DNA of 64,000 nucleotides from Halobacterium zhouii (GCF_021249405.1 NZ_CP089593.1:1054001-1118000); one strand, 5' to 3'; positions 52,062 to 61,785 are shown, numbered from the stretch's first letter. Notes: generated by a model not told the origin, from the sequence alone. A program made the numbers and translations.

Positions 52062-52838
52062 TTACGAGCGCTCGTCGAGCACCGGGATGAACGCGCGCTG
52101 CTCGTCGAGGATCTCCGGGTCGAGGTCCGCGACGAGCGTGCGCTCCCCTCGGTTGAGTCGCGCGTGGACCGCACCGTCCGGGCGGACGACGGTCGACCGG
52201 CCGGCGTACTCGACCGTTCTGGCGTTCGGTAGCTCCCGGCGTCCCGTGCGTCCGCAGCCGACAACCCAGCGCACGCCGTCGAGCGCGCGGGCGCGCAAGA
52301 GCAGGTCCCAGTTCTGTCCGTACGCGCCCGGCCACGCGCCGGCGACGAACAGCGCGTCGACCCGCTTCCGGGCGAACGCAGCGCTCACTTCCACGAAGTT
52401 GAGGTCGTAGCAGGTGACGAGCCCCGTCGTCCCGACGGGGGTTTCGACCGTGATGGCGTCCTCGCCGGGTTCGAGAACGTCGCGTTCGTCGCTCCATCGG
52501 TGGCGCTTCCGGTAGAACGTTCTGTCGCCGTCCGGGGTGACGTACCCGAGCGTGTTGTAGTGGGCGTCTCCGTCGTCCTCGACGAACCCAGCGAGCACGT
52601 CGACGTCGTTCTCGTTGGCGAGAGCGGCGAGTCTGTCGAGTTCGTCGTCGTCTCTGTCGAGTGCTGCGTCGTGGACGCGCTCGTCGGGAACGAACCCCGT
52701 GAGCGCGTACTCCGGGAACACCGCGACGTCGACGCGGGCGTCGAGCGCGCGGAGTCTCTCACCCACCGCGGCGAGGTTGGCGGAAACGTCGAGGTCAGCG
52801 ACGGCCATCTGGCAGGCGGCGACGGTGGGCGTGGGCAC
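52062..52838 (-). CDS. Carbon-nitrogen hydrolase (nitrilase superfamily)
   Basis: The 258-residue protein shows the Glu-Lys-Cys triad in FPEYALTGF, FYRKRHRW and LVTCYDLNFVE. VPTPTVAACQMAVADLDV at the start is typical of the family, so a GTG start at 52838 was chosen. Substrates of this family range from amides to N-carbamoyl compounds. It is convergent with the TFB-like gene. Confidence 0.87.
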   Translation of the reverse strand: MPTPTVAACQMAVADLDVSANLAAVGERLRALDARVDVAVFPEYALTGFVPDERVHDAALDRDDDELDRLAALANENDVDVLAGFVEDDGDAHYNTLGYVTPDGDRTFYRKRHRWSDERDVLEPGEDAITVETPVGTTGLVTCYDLNFVEVSAAFARKRVDALFVAGAWPGAYGQNWDLLLRARALDGVRWVVGCGRTGRRELPNARTVEYAGRSTVVRPDGAVHARLNRGERTLVADLDPEILDEQRAFIPVLDERS

Positions 52839-52976
52839 GCTCGCGGGTGGACTTCGCGGGCGCAAAAAGCCAGCGGAGAGCGTTCGCCCGCGAGTGCACG
52901 GGAACGGGCGGTGGAGAGACCACGCGCGCGCGCAGCCAGCGGGCTGAACGGTTCTGGGTAGGCAGTCGGGGGACGG

Positions 52977-53777
52977 TCAGACGACGAACAGCAGCGGCAT
53001 CATGCCGACGACGCCGGCGGTCAGTCCGGCAGTGAGTTCCGGCGTGCCGTTGCTGGGGAGTGTGGCCCCGGCCTCGCGGGCCTCGGGGATGAACTCGTGG
53101 AACACCAGGAACACCATCGCGCCCGCGGCGAAGCCAAAGCCCAGCGGGAGGAACACGCGTGCGACTTCGACGAACGCGAACGCGATGACCGCGCCGATGG
53201 GCTGGGGGAGGCTCGTGAACACCGCGACGCCGACGAGTTTCCACCGGCGCATCCCCTGTTCGTGGAGCGGGATAGACACTGCGAGCCCTTCCGGGATGTT
53301 GTGGATGGAGATGGCGAGCGTGATGAACACGGCGAGCAGGGGGACGCTGAAGCCCAGAATCGGGATGCCGCCCTCGAGTCCGACGTCGGCGAAGGAGACG
53401 CCGACAGCAACGCCCTCGGGGAACGAGTGGACGGTAAGCACGCCCGCGATGAGGACGAGTTTCTCGAAGTCGCCTTCCGCGATGTCTCGGGGCGCGAAGT
53501 CGTACGCTTCGACGACGCGGTGGGCGACGACGACGAGCGCGACGCCCGCGAGTGCGCCCGCTCCCACTTCGACGGGTGTGCCGTAGGCGAGTCCTTCGCG
53601 GAGGAGGCCGAACCCGGACGCCGCGAGCATGATGCCGGAGGCCAGTCCCCAGAGGCCGACCCGCCACCGGTCGCTGACGTCCTCGACGAAGAAGAAGGGG
53701 AGCGCGCCGAGCCCCGTCGCGAGGTCGGTGAGCAGTCCGGCGACGAAGACGAAGCCGAGCGCAACGAGGAAGTCCAT
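52977..53777 (-). CDS. ZIP family divalent metal transporter
   Basis: The 266-residue membrane protein has eight hydrophobic helices. Its metal-binding helices read HSFPEGVAVGVSFADVG and HNIPEGLAVSIPL, the defining HxxPE motifs of ZIP transporters of the ZupT type. A third site FHEFIPEAREAG follows. It imports Zn, Mn or Fe. A partly palindromic site 50-70 bp upstream looks like a DtxR-family operator. Confidence 0.92.
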   Translation of the reverse strand: MDFLVALGFVFVAGLLTDLATGLGALPFFFVEDVSDRWRVGLWGLASGIMLAASGFGLLREGLAYGTPVEVGAGALAGVALVVVAHRVVEAYDFAPRDIAEGDFEKLVLIAGVLTVHSFPEGVAVGVSFADVGLEGGIPILGFSVPLLAVFITLAISIHNIPEGLAVSIPLHEQGMRRWKLVGVAVFTSLPQPIGAVIAFAFVEVARVFLPLGFGFAAGAMVFLVFHEFIPEAREAGATLPSNGTPELTAGLTAGVVGMMPLLFVV

Positions 53778-53828
53778 ACCGGAACCACGAACGCCCGGAA
53801 GATAGTTTTTACGAACCGGGAAGAATAG

Positions 53829-53846
53829 TTTTGGCAAACCTAAACA
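53829..53846 (-). promoter_or_regulatory. DtxR/MntR-like operator candidate upstream of the ZIP gene
   Basis: GTTTAGG-TTTG-CCAAAAC (minus strand) is an 18-bp imperfect palindrome about 50-70 bp upstream of the transporter ATG. Haloarchaeal metal-regulated genes often carry such AGG/CCT-type dyads. It may also affect the divergent mazG-like gene, about 60 bp away. Confidence 0.4.
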
Positions 53847-53903
53847 GATGCGGCGTGAGGTGAAACCGCGTGGGTTGATGGACCACCGTCCGATTCACGA
53901 TGC

Positions 53904-54209
53904 ATGGACGAACAGGACCGCGTTTCGGCGTTTCTCGACGAACACAACCTCCACGCGCCGCCGGCACACCGCGTCCTCGACCTCGTCAGCGAGACCGGCG
54001 AGCTCGCGAAGGACGTGAACGTCGCGACCGACTACGGGGAGAATCCAGGTGAGGCGACCGTCCAGGAGGACGAACTCGGGGACGCCCTGTTCTGTCTGCT
54101 CGCGCTCGCGGACGAACTCGACATCGACGCCACGGGCGCACTGGACACCGCGCTCTCGAAGTACGACGACCGGATCGAGGAGACCGATGATGCCGGATCG
54201 AAGGACTGA
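53904..54209 (+). CDS. MazG-like nucleotide pyrophosphohydrolase
   Basis: The 101-residue all-helical protein has HRVLDLVSETGELAKDVN with the E-x-x-E-type Mg ligands, then QEDELGDALFCLLALADELD with E-x-x-D, the MazG metal-binding motif. It probably hydrolyses non-canonical NTPs or dNTPs. Confidence 0.85.
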   Translation: MDEQDRVSAFLDEHNLHAPPAHRVLDLVSETGELAKDVNVATDYGENPGEATVQEDELGDALFCLLALADELDIDATGALDTALSKYDDRIEETDDAGSKD

Positions 54210-54218
54210 CGCGAGCGC

Positions 54219-54617
54219 TCACACCAGCGCCGACGGCTCCACCCACACGACGAACTGATCGTCCCGGCGGACGACACCCCGACTCGTCTCCGTCTCCGCC
54301 GCGTCGTCGACGTCCTCGGGCGTCACCGATTCGACCTCGTGGACGTCGTCGACGAGCAACCCCGTACTCTCCTCGCTGGACAACACTACGATGCGGTTGC
54401 CGTCCGTGCTGCCGTCCACGTCGAGTTCGACGCGCGGGTCGACCACCGTCGTCGTCTCGCCCCGGAGGTCGACGACGCCGACCACGTTCTCCTCGGCGTT
54501 CGGAATGGGCGTGACGTCCTCGGTCGCGTCGACGATTTCGTCCACGTGCGCGATGTCGATACAGTAGCGACCGTCCTCTAGCGAGAAAACAAGTACGTCT
54601 GTCCCATCGTCTGTCAT
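54219..54617 (-). CDS. cheW: Chemotaxis coupling protein CheW
   Basis: The 132-residue beta-barrel protein reads VLVFSLEDGRYCIDIAHVDEIVD, VVGVVDLRGETTTVVDPR and TGLLVDDVHEVESVTPEDVD, matching CheW, which links chemoreceptors to CheA. It lies near the archaellum operon on the same strand but is separated from it by three genes. A longer frame upstream is not CheW-like and was dropped. Confidence 0.9.
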   Translation of the reverse strand: MTDDGTDVLVFSLEDGRYCIDIAHVDEIVDATEDVTPIPNAEENVVGVVDLRGETTTVVDPRVELDVDGSTDGNRIVVLSSEESTGLLVDDVHEVESVTPEDVDDAAETETSRGVVRRDDQFVVWVEPSALV

Positions 54618-54705
54618 ACCGGCGACTCTGCGGGGGACGGAATTAAGCGTTTGGTCTATCCGAACCCCGACACTCTTTTTTCCCTCGGTTGATATCGTCA
54701 GTTCG

Positions 54706-55047
54706 ATGGACCCGGTGGAAGTGTTGCGGGTGCTCGGCAACAAGTACAACGCCGAGATCCTGCAAGCGACGCACTCGCCGAAATCCGCCCAGGAGCTAAG
54801 CGAGGAACTCGACATTCCCATCGCCACCAGCTACCGCCGTATCGAGGAACTCAACGACCACGACCTCCTGAAGATGGAGGGGAAAGAGCTCTCCGACGAA
54901 GGGCGCCGGACGAAGGTCTACCGTCGGCAGATCGACGAACTCACCATCGAGTTCGGCGTCGAGGAGACGGCGGTCGAGACCACCGAACGGACGGAAGCCA
55001 AGAACGCGCTCGTCGACGTCTGGAGTGACCTCCGCACCGAAGGGTAG
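54706..55047 (+). CDS. ArsR-like winged-helix transcriptional regulator
   Basis: The 113-residue protein starts MDPVEVLRVLGNKYNAEILQ and has a clear winged helix, SAQELSEELDIPIATSYRRIEEL, followed by a wing (EGKELSDEGRRTKVYRR). It resembles the small HTH proteins encoded beside haloarchaeal archaellum genes. It is divergent from cheW. It may regulate motility genes. Confidence 0.85.
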   Translation: MDPVEVLRVLGNKYNAEILQATHSPKSAQELSEELDIPIATSYRRIEELNDHDLLKMEGKELSDEGRRTKVYRRQIDELTIEFGVEETAVETTERTEAKNALVDVWSDLRTEG

Positions 55048-55184
55048 GCTTCGACTGGCACGTCCAACGGCATCGGGAAGCTGAATTCCTCGACCGGGGT
55101 GCGCGCACTCTGGCCAATTCTCCCCGCTAATAATCGCAGGCTTACATTTATACGGTCGCCCGCGAATCCACGCACGCCCGAGAA

Positions 55185-55466
55185 ATGCGCTCTATCGAAG
55201 CACTCTACCTGGCGTTCAGCGCGACCCTCGCCGCGGCGGGACTGAGCATGGTGGCGTTCGCGACGCGCGCGTACGTGAACACGGGTCGCGACTCGATGAG
55301 ACACCTCTCGGCCGGGTTCGGTCTCGTCGTCGCCGCCGCCATCGGCACCACTGTCGCCGCGTTTCTCACGGGTTTCCAGAACACGCGGACGCTACTCACC
55401 GTGAACTACTTCCTCACGACGACCGGCTACATCTTCGTGATGTACAGCATCGTCGTTGCCGAGTGA
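55185..55466 (+). CDS. Small membrane protein (DUF7521-like)
   Basis: The 93-residue protein has three hydrophobic helices (EALYLAFSATLAAAGLSMVAFA, then LSAGFGLVVAAAIGTTVAAFL and the C-terminal TTTGYIFVMYSIVVAE). Similar proteins commonly follow ArsR-like HTH genes in haloarchaea, as here; the family name is from memory. An AT-rich ATTTATAC about 35 bp upstream is a probable promoter. Confidence 0.75.
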   Translation: MRSIEALYLAFSATLAAAGLSMVAFATRAYVNTGRDSMRHLSAGFGLVVAAAIGTTVAAFLTGFQNTRTLLTVNYFLTTTGYIFVMYSIVVAE

Positions 55467-55477
55467 CAGGCGCCTGC

Positions 55478-56446
55478 CTACGAGAAGCGGGATTTCACGC
55501 GGTCGAACAGTTTTACGCGGCGCTCCGACGCCGCCTCGTTCTCGTCGAGTCCCGCCTCCGAGATGAGGTCCTCCAGGGGAATCTCGTAGACCGGCCCGTC
55601 TTCGCCATGCGTCTGCGCGTGCTCCGGTTCGGAGGCGTCGTCCTCGGCCTCACCCGTCTCCGGGTCCACCCACTCGAACCCCGCAGAGTCGTCCGCCTCG
55701 TCCTCGGGTTCCGGCGGTTCGATGCCGATGCTGTCCGCGAACTTCGCGGCGAGTCGGTCGTAGGCGCGGGACGCCGGGCTGTCCGGTCGTAGACTCACGA
55801 CCGGTGCTCCCTTCCGGGTCGCGAGTTTCACGGCGTCGTCGTCGGGCACGCTCGCGGTGACCGCGTTCGTCGTGCCGAGCGCCGCCGCGATGCCCTCCAC
55901 GTCGTCGAACCCGCCGTCGCCCGTCTGCGTGAACACCGCGCCGACCACTGGCTTCTCGAGTTTGCCGACCAACCGGCCCGTCTTCGTCGCGTCGTTCAAC
56001 GAGGAGAACTCCGCCGTCGTCACCAGCAACACGCCGTCGGCGACGGACATCGCCATCGCGATGTCGTAACTCAACCCTGCACCGGCGTCGAGCAACACCA
56101 CGTCGCTCTCGTCCCGGAACCGCTCGACGACCCTGTGGAGGGACTTCGCGTCCGCCTCCGCGAACTGCTCCAGCGCCGTCGACCCGGGAACGAGCGTGAC
56201 GCCGTGCGTCTCGTAGGCGGCGTCCATCGGCGACGCGTCGCCCGACAGCACGTCGTGTAGCGTCTCCTCGGGGTCGACGCCGAGCAGTCCAGAGAGGTTC
56301 GCCATTCCGAGGTCGACGTCCACGACTGTCACGTCGAACCCGTCCTCGGCGAGCGCGACGCCGAGGTTCGTCGTGGTCGTCGTCTTCCCGACGCCGCCCT
56401 TGCCGCTGGCGACGGCGAACACGTACCCGTCTCCGGACTCGTTCAT
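55478..56446 (-). CDS. minD: MinD/ParA-type ATPase beside archaellum operon
   Basis: The 322-residue protein has the deviant Walker A GKGGVGKTTTTTN near the N-terminus, a switch motif VVDVDLGMANL and VVLLDAGAGLSYD. The last 80 residues are acidic and linker-like. It belongs to the MinD/FlhG group that positions proteins or motility structures. The gene is 46 bp after arlJ on the same strand, so it probably acts with the archaellum or its pole. No C-terminal amphipathic membrane helix is obvious. Confidence 0.85.
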   Translation of the reverse strand: MNESGDGYVFAVASGKGGVGKTTTTTNLGVALAEDGFDVTVVDVDLGMANLSGLLGVDPEETLHDVLSGDASPMDAAYETHGVTLVPGSTALEQFAEADAKSLHRVVERFRDESDVVLLDAGAGLSYDIAMAMSVADGVLLVTTAEFSSLNDATKTGRLVGKLEKPVVGAVFTQTGDGGFDDVEGIAAALGTTNAVTASVPDDDAVKLATRKGAPVVSLRPDSPASRAYDRLAAKFADSIGIEPPEPEDEADDSAGFEWVDPETGEAEDDASEPEHAQTHGEDGPVYEIPLEDLISEAGLDENEAASERRVKLFDRVKSRFS

Positions 56447-56492
56447 CGTGACGTTGGTTGCGTGCTACGGTACATAAGTGTGGCTCCGTGGG

Positions 56493-58226
56493 TCACACGC
56501 TCAACAGCGTGCCGACGAGTTCCAGCGTCCCCGCGCCGATGAGCGCGGAGATCCACGTCAACAGGACGAAGTGGATGTACGCGTTGACCTGATGGCCGCC
56601 GTCCACGACGCGCACCGTCAGCGAGGACAGCACGGAGTTCACGAGCACCGTCAACACGAGCAGGTACTTGATGACCTGGATGTCGTAGACGTCGGTGTGG
56701 ATGATGCTCCCGAAACTGAACGCCGAGTTCGAGAAGTCGAGGTTCAGCCCGGAGAGCACGGACACCACGCCAAGCCCGATGAAGAACGCGAACGTCGCCG
56801 CCGACGTGATGCCGTAGAGCACGCCGACCATCGTCGTCGCCGCCTGCGTCCGCTGCTCGCGCAACTGGAGCACCTCGTGCATGTTCCCCGAGATGAGATC
56901 CCCGAGGTGTTTCGGGTCGCCGCCCATCTGGCGGCCGACGAGGTACATCTCGCTGAACTTCTGGATCAGGTTCGAGTGGGCGTCTGCGGTGAAGTGGCGC
57001 CACGCCGCCGAGGCGTCCACGCGCAGGTTCAGGCGCTTGTAGAGGTCGTCGATGAGGCCGGTCAGCGCCCCGAAGTCCTTCTTCCGGAGCGTCGACAACA
57101 CGCGATTCGTGGTCGTCTGGCGCGCGGTCTCGCTCGCCCCGAGCGCGCGGATGAAACTCGTGAACTCCTCGTCGCGTTCTTTCACCCGTGACTCCACGAT
57201 GCGCGCGGCAACCCCCGGAATCAGGAGCGGCGTCGTCGGAATCGCGGCGTACAGCGGCAGCGGAATCGAGTTCGGGTCGACGCTCGTCCACTCCATGAGA
57301 ACGGCGGCCTCCGCGACGACGAGGGCCACCGAGAGGGCGCCGCCGACGGCAGTCGCGATTCGAAGCCGCCACTCCGTGCTCGTCGTGCGGTCGGTCGGGA
57401 AGTACCACAGCGGGTCGGTCGGCGAGATGGTGTAGATGGCGTAGAGGAAGCCAAACTGGACGAACGAGTACATCACGACGACCGAGGAAACGGTCATCGT
57501 CGGGTTCGTCCCGGAGAGGATGGGGAGCACCGTCGCGAACACCAGCGCGAACGTCACGGACAGCACCATCGACAGGTAGAGGTCCTTCATGATCTGGAGG
57601 TTGTCCAGTTGCCCCTCGTAGACGGTGGCGTAGTTCCGGATGATGGCGTCCTGCTCGCTCGTCAGGTACGACTCCAGGCTCTGACCGGAGTTGATGGTGT
57701 ACGCGAGTCGGTCCAGAAAGTCCGCGACGAGTTTGCTCGGCACCTTCTTCGCGCGCATCCGGCACGCGTCGTCGAGGCTCTGGTTCCATCCGTCGATGAG
57801 TTGCACGATTCGCCGAGCCTCCTCCGCGAGCGGGCCGTACTCCTCCTCCGCGCCGATGCGACGGAACACTTCCACGCGGTCGATGTTCGTCGTCGACAGC
57901 ACGGTCATGTGCGTGACGAACAGGTGGAACTGCTCTTCCATGCGCTTCTTGCGCTGGTCCTGTTTGATCTTCGGGTAGAGCACAGCACTCACCAGACAGA
58001 GCAGGCCGAGCATCGGAACCGGCACCGCGACGAACAGGGGTAGGGTCACCAGGAGAACGGCGGCGACGGACGCGGCGAAGAACACCACCGACGGCACGAC
58101 GATGAACGCGGTGTACTGCGACGCCGGCATCCGCATGCTGCGGTAGGACTCCGCGATCGACTCGACGGCGTCGCCGAGATTCAGTTTCTCGAGCGTTCCC
58201 TGTTCCTCGACGTCTTCCGTGGCCAT
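56493..58226 (-). CDS. arlJ: Archaellum assembly membrane protein ArlJ (FlaJ)
   Basis: The 577-residue integral membrane protein starts MATEDVEEQGTLEKLNL. It has two groups of hydrophobic helices and two long cytoplasmic loops (EEARRIVQLIDGWNQSLDDACR and HFTADAHSNLIQKFSEMYLVG), the TadC/PilC-like FlaJ architecture. It forms the membrane platform for the ArlI motor. The start is 4 bp after the arlI stop. Length is typical. Confidence 0.93.
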   Translation of the reverse strand: MATEDVEEQGTLEKLNLGDAVESIAESYRSMRMPASQYTAFIVVPSVVFFAASVAAVLLVTLPLFVAVPVPMLGLLCLVSAVLYPKIKQDQRKKRMEEQFHLFVTHMTVLSTTNIDRVEVFRRIGAEEEYGPLAEEARRIVQLIDGWNQSLDDACRMRAKKVPSKLVADFLDRLAYTINSGQSLESYLTSEQDAIIRNYATVYEGQLDNLQIMKDLYLSMVLSVTFALVFATVLPILSGTNPTMTVSSVVVMYSFVQFGFLYAIYTISPTDPLWYFPTDRTTSTEWRLRIATAVGGALSVALVVAEAAVLMEWTSVDPNSIPLPLYAAIPTTPLLIPGVAARIVESRVKERDEEFTSFIRALGASETARQTTTNRVLSTLRKKDFGALTGLIDDLYKRLNLRVDASAAWRHFTADAHSNLIQKFSEMYLVGRQMGGDPKHLGDLISGNMHEVLQLREQRTQAATTMVGVLYGITSAATFAFFIGLGVVSVLSGLNLDFSNSAFSFGSIIHTDVYDIQVIKYLLVLTVLVNSVLSSLTVRVVDGGHQVNAYIHFVLLTWISALIGAGTLELVGTLLSV

Positions 58227-58230
58227 GGAG

Positions 58231-60120
58231 CTAGAACCCGCGCGAGATGGTGAAGGGAAGCCCCTCCACGCCGTCGCGCTGGAAGGACTTGATGGTCTCG
58301 TTGAACTCGTGGTACCCGATCAGGTCCTCCTGGATGATGCGCTCCATGATGTCCGCGCGGAAGTCCAGTTCCTCGTATATCTCGCGGGTGTCGGCGTACC
58401 CGAGCAGGGTCGCGATCTGCTCCTCGAGGACGTAGGAGTTGTTCCGCCCCTGGAAGACGATTTCGTCCTCCACGGGGTCCCAGTAGAACGCCTGCCGGGT
58501 GACGACCCCGCCCATCTCCTTGGAGTACCCCTCGATCTCCTGGACCGAGGTGACCCGGCGCAACACGTCGTCGCCCTGCTTCACGCGGTTCTGGAACAGC
58601 GCCACGTCGCAGTTGTCCATGAACGTCTCCGGGACGTTGATCGGTTCCCCGGTGAACCGCTGGATCATCGAGACGATGTCGCTCGCGTGGAACGTCAACA
58701 TTACGGGGTGACCGGTCTGGGCCGCCTGGAACGCCATCCGGCCCTCCTCACCGCGCACCTCACCGACGATGATGTAGTCGGGGCGCGAACGCAGGGCGGC
58801 CGCGACCAGGTCGAACATGTCCACGTCCGCGGAGTTCTCGCCCTGTCCCTCGCGCGTGAGCAACTGCTGCCAGGTGTCGTGTGGCGGCAGCACTTCGGCG
58901 GTGTCCTCTGCGGTGTAGATCTTCGAGTCCCGTGGGATGAACGCCATGATGGAGTTCAGCGTCGTGGTCTTCCCGGACGCCGTCTCCCCGACGACGAACA
59001 CCGTCTGCTCGTTCTCCAGACAGAGCCAGAGGTACGCCGCGAGCTCCGGCGACAGTGTTCCCCACTTCGTGATCTGGCCGACCGACAGCGGCACCTCGTC
59101 GCCCTGGCGGATGGTAAGCGACGGCCCCTTCAGGGAGACGTCGTCGCTGTAGATTATGTTGACACGCGACCCGTCCGGAAGCGTCGAGTCCACGATGGGG
59201 TCGGAGTCCGACACAGGGTCGCCGATGCGCTCACCCATGTTCCGGAGCCAGCCGTCGAAATTCTCCTCGTCGCCGAAGTCGACGGTGGTTTCGAGCATCC
59301 CGAACGTGCCGTGGTCGACGTAGCAGTGGCTCGGCCCGATGACGTGGATGTCCTCGTTGAACGGGTCACGCATCACCGGTTCCAGCGGCCCGAACCCGAC
59401 GATGTCGCGGTTCAACTGGTAGCGGATGTTCTCGTATGTTCCCTGAGAGACGGGGATGCGTCCGAGGCCGAACGCCTCCTCGAGTGCGTCCCTGACCAGC
59501 GGCATCGCCGCGCGCATCTGGGTCGCGGCCTGCTTCGGTGCGGTGGCGACCTGGCGAGCGCCAGCCTTCATCTGTTCGCTCGAGAGGTCGCTCGAATCCA
59601 TCGACATCTGGCCGCGGGAGTTGCCGGCCATGCGGTCGGCGAGCGTCGACGAGTCGAAGTTCCGCACCAGCGACCCGAGGTTCCGCGGGAGCGTGCGCAT
59701 CTGCTGGATGACACCGCCGCTGCCGTCGTCGTCGATGCGAACAGTCTCCTCCAGGAGTTCCTCGATGCGGTCGTCGTACTCCGCCTCCATCTCCGGAGCG
59801 GGTTTCGTCACCGACTTCTCGAGGATGCGCTCCCGGACGTTCCCGAACACCGCTGCTTCCGGACCCGAAAGCTCCGGTTCGATGGTGTAGTACTTGGTGT
59901 CTTTCCCCAGGTCGCCGTAGACGTGACAGAAGATGGGGCCGCCCACGGGGTAGAGCACGTTCGGCTTGTTGGCCTCCCACTCGTCGGTCGGTTCGTCGAT
60001 GAGTTCCGGGAACTCGCCCGTGAACTGCTTGAACCGCTGGAGGTACTCGCCCAGATGGGTGTGGCGACTCGCGGTCTCCCGGAGTTCGTGCCCGATCTGT
60101 CTGCTCCCGTGGTCTGCCAT
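58231..60120 (-). CDS. arlI: Archaellum motor ATPase ArlI (FlaI)
   Basis: The 629-residue ATPase shows Walker A VGETASGKTTTLNS, the Asp box IYTAEDTAEVLPP, Walker B VGEVRGEEGRMAFQAA and the His box HPVMLTFHASD of secretion-superfamily ATPases. A long N-terminal domain (about 330 residues) includes an acidic, flexible section. ArlI powers both assembly and rotation of the archaellum. It lies between arlH and arlJ. Confidence 0.95.
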   Translation of the reverse strand: MADHGSRQIGHELRETASRHTHLGEYLQRFKQFTGEFPELIDEPTDEWEANKPNVLYPVGGPIFCHVYGDLGKDTKYYTIEPELSGPEAAVFGNVRERILEKSVTKPAPEMEAEYDDRIEELLEETVRIDDDGSGGVIQQMRTLPRNLGSLVRNFDSSTLADRMAGNSRGQMSMDSSDLSSEQMKAGARQVATAPKQAATQMRAAMPLVRDALEEAFGLGRIPVSQGTYENIRYQLNRDIVGFGPLEPVMRDPFNEDIHVIGPSHCYVDHGTFGMLETTVDFGDEENFDGWLRNMGERIGDPVSDSDPIVDSTLPDGSRVNIIYSDDVSLKGPSLTIRQGDEVPLSVGQITKWGTLSPELAAYLWLCLENEQTVFVVGETASGKTTTLNSIMAFIPRDSKIYTAEDTAEVLPPHDTWQQLLTREGQGENSADVDMFDLVAAALRSRPDYIIVGEVRGEEGRMAFQAAQTGHPVMLTFHASDIVSMIQRFTGEPINVPETFMDNCDVALFQNRVKQGDDVLRRVTSVQEIEGYSKEMGGVVTRQAFYWDPVEDEIVFQGRNNSYVLEEQIATLLGYADTREIYEELDFRADIMERIIQEDLIGYHEFNETIKSFQRDGVEGLPFTISRGF

Positions 60121-60130
60121 GAACTCTCAC

Positions 60131-60895
60131 TCAAGCCACGCTTCTGCTCTCGATGACGATTCCGGTTCCCGAGCGCACGGAGTACCCGATGGTGTCACCG
60201 ACCTGCTCGCCCATCCCCGCGAAGCGTCGAACGGCGATGGAGCGGCGCACGTCGTTTCCAACCTCCGCCATCTGTAACTCCAGATACACGTCTGCGATCG
60301 ACCGGAACGGCCCGATAGCCTCGTCGTCGACAGTACTCGGGTCCACCGTCAAAACGATGACCCTTCCTTGCGATACGATATCCCTAAAGAAGGAAATGAT
60401 TTCGAGCGCCGCCTGCCGCTCGTCGTTCTGCCGAACCAGCGCCTCGAACTTCGGGTCGTTCCGGAGGATGGCGTCGAACGTGTCGATGACAACGACGTCG
60501 CCCTGCCACATTCCCTCGGCGTCCATCAGGCGCTTCAACAGTTGCTTGCGGTCGCCTTCCTTGGCCTCGTCGCCCGTCCGGAGCGCACTCTGTCCGGTGT
60601 CGACGTCGGCGTGCAAGAACAGGAGGTTCTCGTTCAAGAGGTGTTCCTCGACGTTGTACGACAGCGAGTGCATCTGGTCGATGAATCCCCTGACCGTGAG
60701 TTCGGTCGAGAGCATCGTCACCGACTCACCAGCCTCGCAGAGTCCGTACGTGAACCGCTGGCTCAACGCGCTCTTCCCCGCGCCGTAGTCGCCCTCGACG
60801 AGCACGATGCTGCCACCCGGAATCCCGCCACCGAGTTCGTTGTTCAGCCGGTCGTGTCCGTCGAGGCCGAGCGAGTAGAGGTTCTTTCCAGTCAT
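60131..60895 (-). CDS. arlH: Archaellum KaiC-like protein ArlH (FlaH)
   Basis: The 254-residue protein has Walker [17 protein letters not shown] and a KaiC/RecA-like Walker B ([11 protein letters not shown]). ArlH binds ATP without strong hydrolysis and regulates ArlI. Its start overlaps the arlG stop (ATGA) and its stop is 10 bp before arlI, showing a compact operon. Confidence 0.93.
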   Translation of the reverse strand: MTGKNLYSLGLDGHDRLNNELGGGIPGGSIVLVEGDYGAGKSALSQRFTYGLCEAGESVTMLSTELTVRGFIDQMHSLSYNVEEHLLNENLLFLHADVDTGQSALRTGDEAKEGDRKQLLKRLMDAEGMWQGDVVVIDTFDAILRNDPKFEALVRQNDERQAALEIISFFRDIVSQGRVIVLTVDPSTVDDEAIGPFRSIADVYLELQMAEVGNDVRRSIAVRRFAGMGEQVGDTIGYSVRSGTGIVIESRSVA

Positions 60896-61344
60896 GTTCT
60901 GAACCGAAGCGTCTCGCGGTCACCGTTCATGATGACCACCACGCGGTGGTCACCCGACGACAGATCCACACCCGTCGCGTTCACGCGCGCGACGTTACCG
61001 ACGGTCCACGAGTCGCCGCTGACCACGGTGACGTTCTTCGACGTCGCGTACCTGCCGTCGACGATGATGGATATCAGTTCGGGGTCCGGAGCCAACGTCT
61101 GTGACCCCGTGTTCTTCACCAGTAGTGTGAGCGTTGAGTTGGTCTCGTCGTAGATAGCGGCCGGACTCCCCGGGTCGCTGATGATCTCCACGTCCGTCCG
61201 GATTTCCTGGCTGACGTCCGCACTCCTGTCACCGAGCGCGCTGCTCAGTCGCTGGACGCCGCTCGTCATCGTCCCCGCGACCGACGCCGCGACGAGGAGG
61301 CTCGCGATGAAGATGATGAGCGTCGAGGAGGAGACACTCGCCAC
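60892..61344 (-). CDS. arlG: Archaellum stator protein ArlG (FlaG)
   Basis: The 150-residue protein has one N-terminal membrane helix ([18 protein letters not shown]) and a beta-sandwich outside the membrane ([20 protein letters not shown]). It forms filaments capped by ArlF that anchor the motor to the S-layer. A GTG start is used directly after the arlF stop. Confidence 0.9.
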   Translation of the reverse strand: MASVSSSTLIIFIASLLVAASVAGTMTSGVQRLSSALGDRSADVSQEIRTDVEIISDPGSPAAIYDETNSTLTLLVKNTGSQTLAPDPELISIIVDGRYATSKNVTVVSGDSWTVGNVARVNATGVDLSSGDHRVVVIMNGDRETLRFRT

Positions 61345-61785
61345 TCAGACCCCCTCCGTCGCCGTGTTACCCGACGGCGTAACCACCTTGACCCGGTCGG
61401 GGCGACTCGACTGATTCATCACGATGGTGTACGTCTCCCCGGGCAACCACAGCGACGTGTCGGTCGACCCCTCGACGTTCCACGAAGCGTACGCCGAGCG
61501 AGCCACGAACGACCCGTCCACGAGTAGGCTCGTCCCGTTCACCGACAGCGACGTCGCCCCCTCGTTTGTCACGTTCACCACCAGTTGCTCGTCGCCGCTC
61601 CCGTTGTAGGAAGCGTTCGTGACGTCGATGGCGGTGTTCCGTCGCTCGAGCACCCGTTCGGCGTGCCGGTCGTCGGCGGTCTGTACCTGCTCGTACCCGT
61701 TGTACGCCGCCGAGTACAGCACGCCGACGCTCATGAACGCGGCGAGAAAGATGATCGCCGCGGACCCACTAACGCTGAATCCCAT
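61345..61785 (-). CDS. arlF: Archaellum stator protein ArlF (FlaF)
   Basis: From MGFSVSGSAAIIFLAAFMSV the 146-residue protein has one membrane helix and an external beta-sandwich (DEQLVVNVTNEGATSLSVNG), the partner of ArlG in binding the S-layer. Its start overlaps the arlCE stop by 17 bases. A longer frame upstream lies inside arlCE and is not used. Confidence 0.9.
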   Translation of the reverse strand: MGFSVSGSAAIIFLAAFMSVGVLYSAAYNGYEQVQTADDRHAERVLERRNTAIDVTNASYNGSGDEQLVVNVTNEGATSLSVNGTSLLVDGSFVARSAYASWNVEGSTDTSLWLPGETYTIVMNQSSRPDRVKVVTPSGNTATEGV

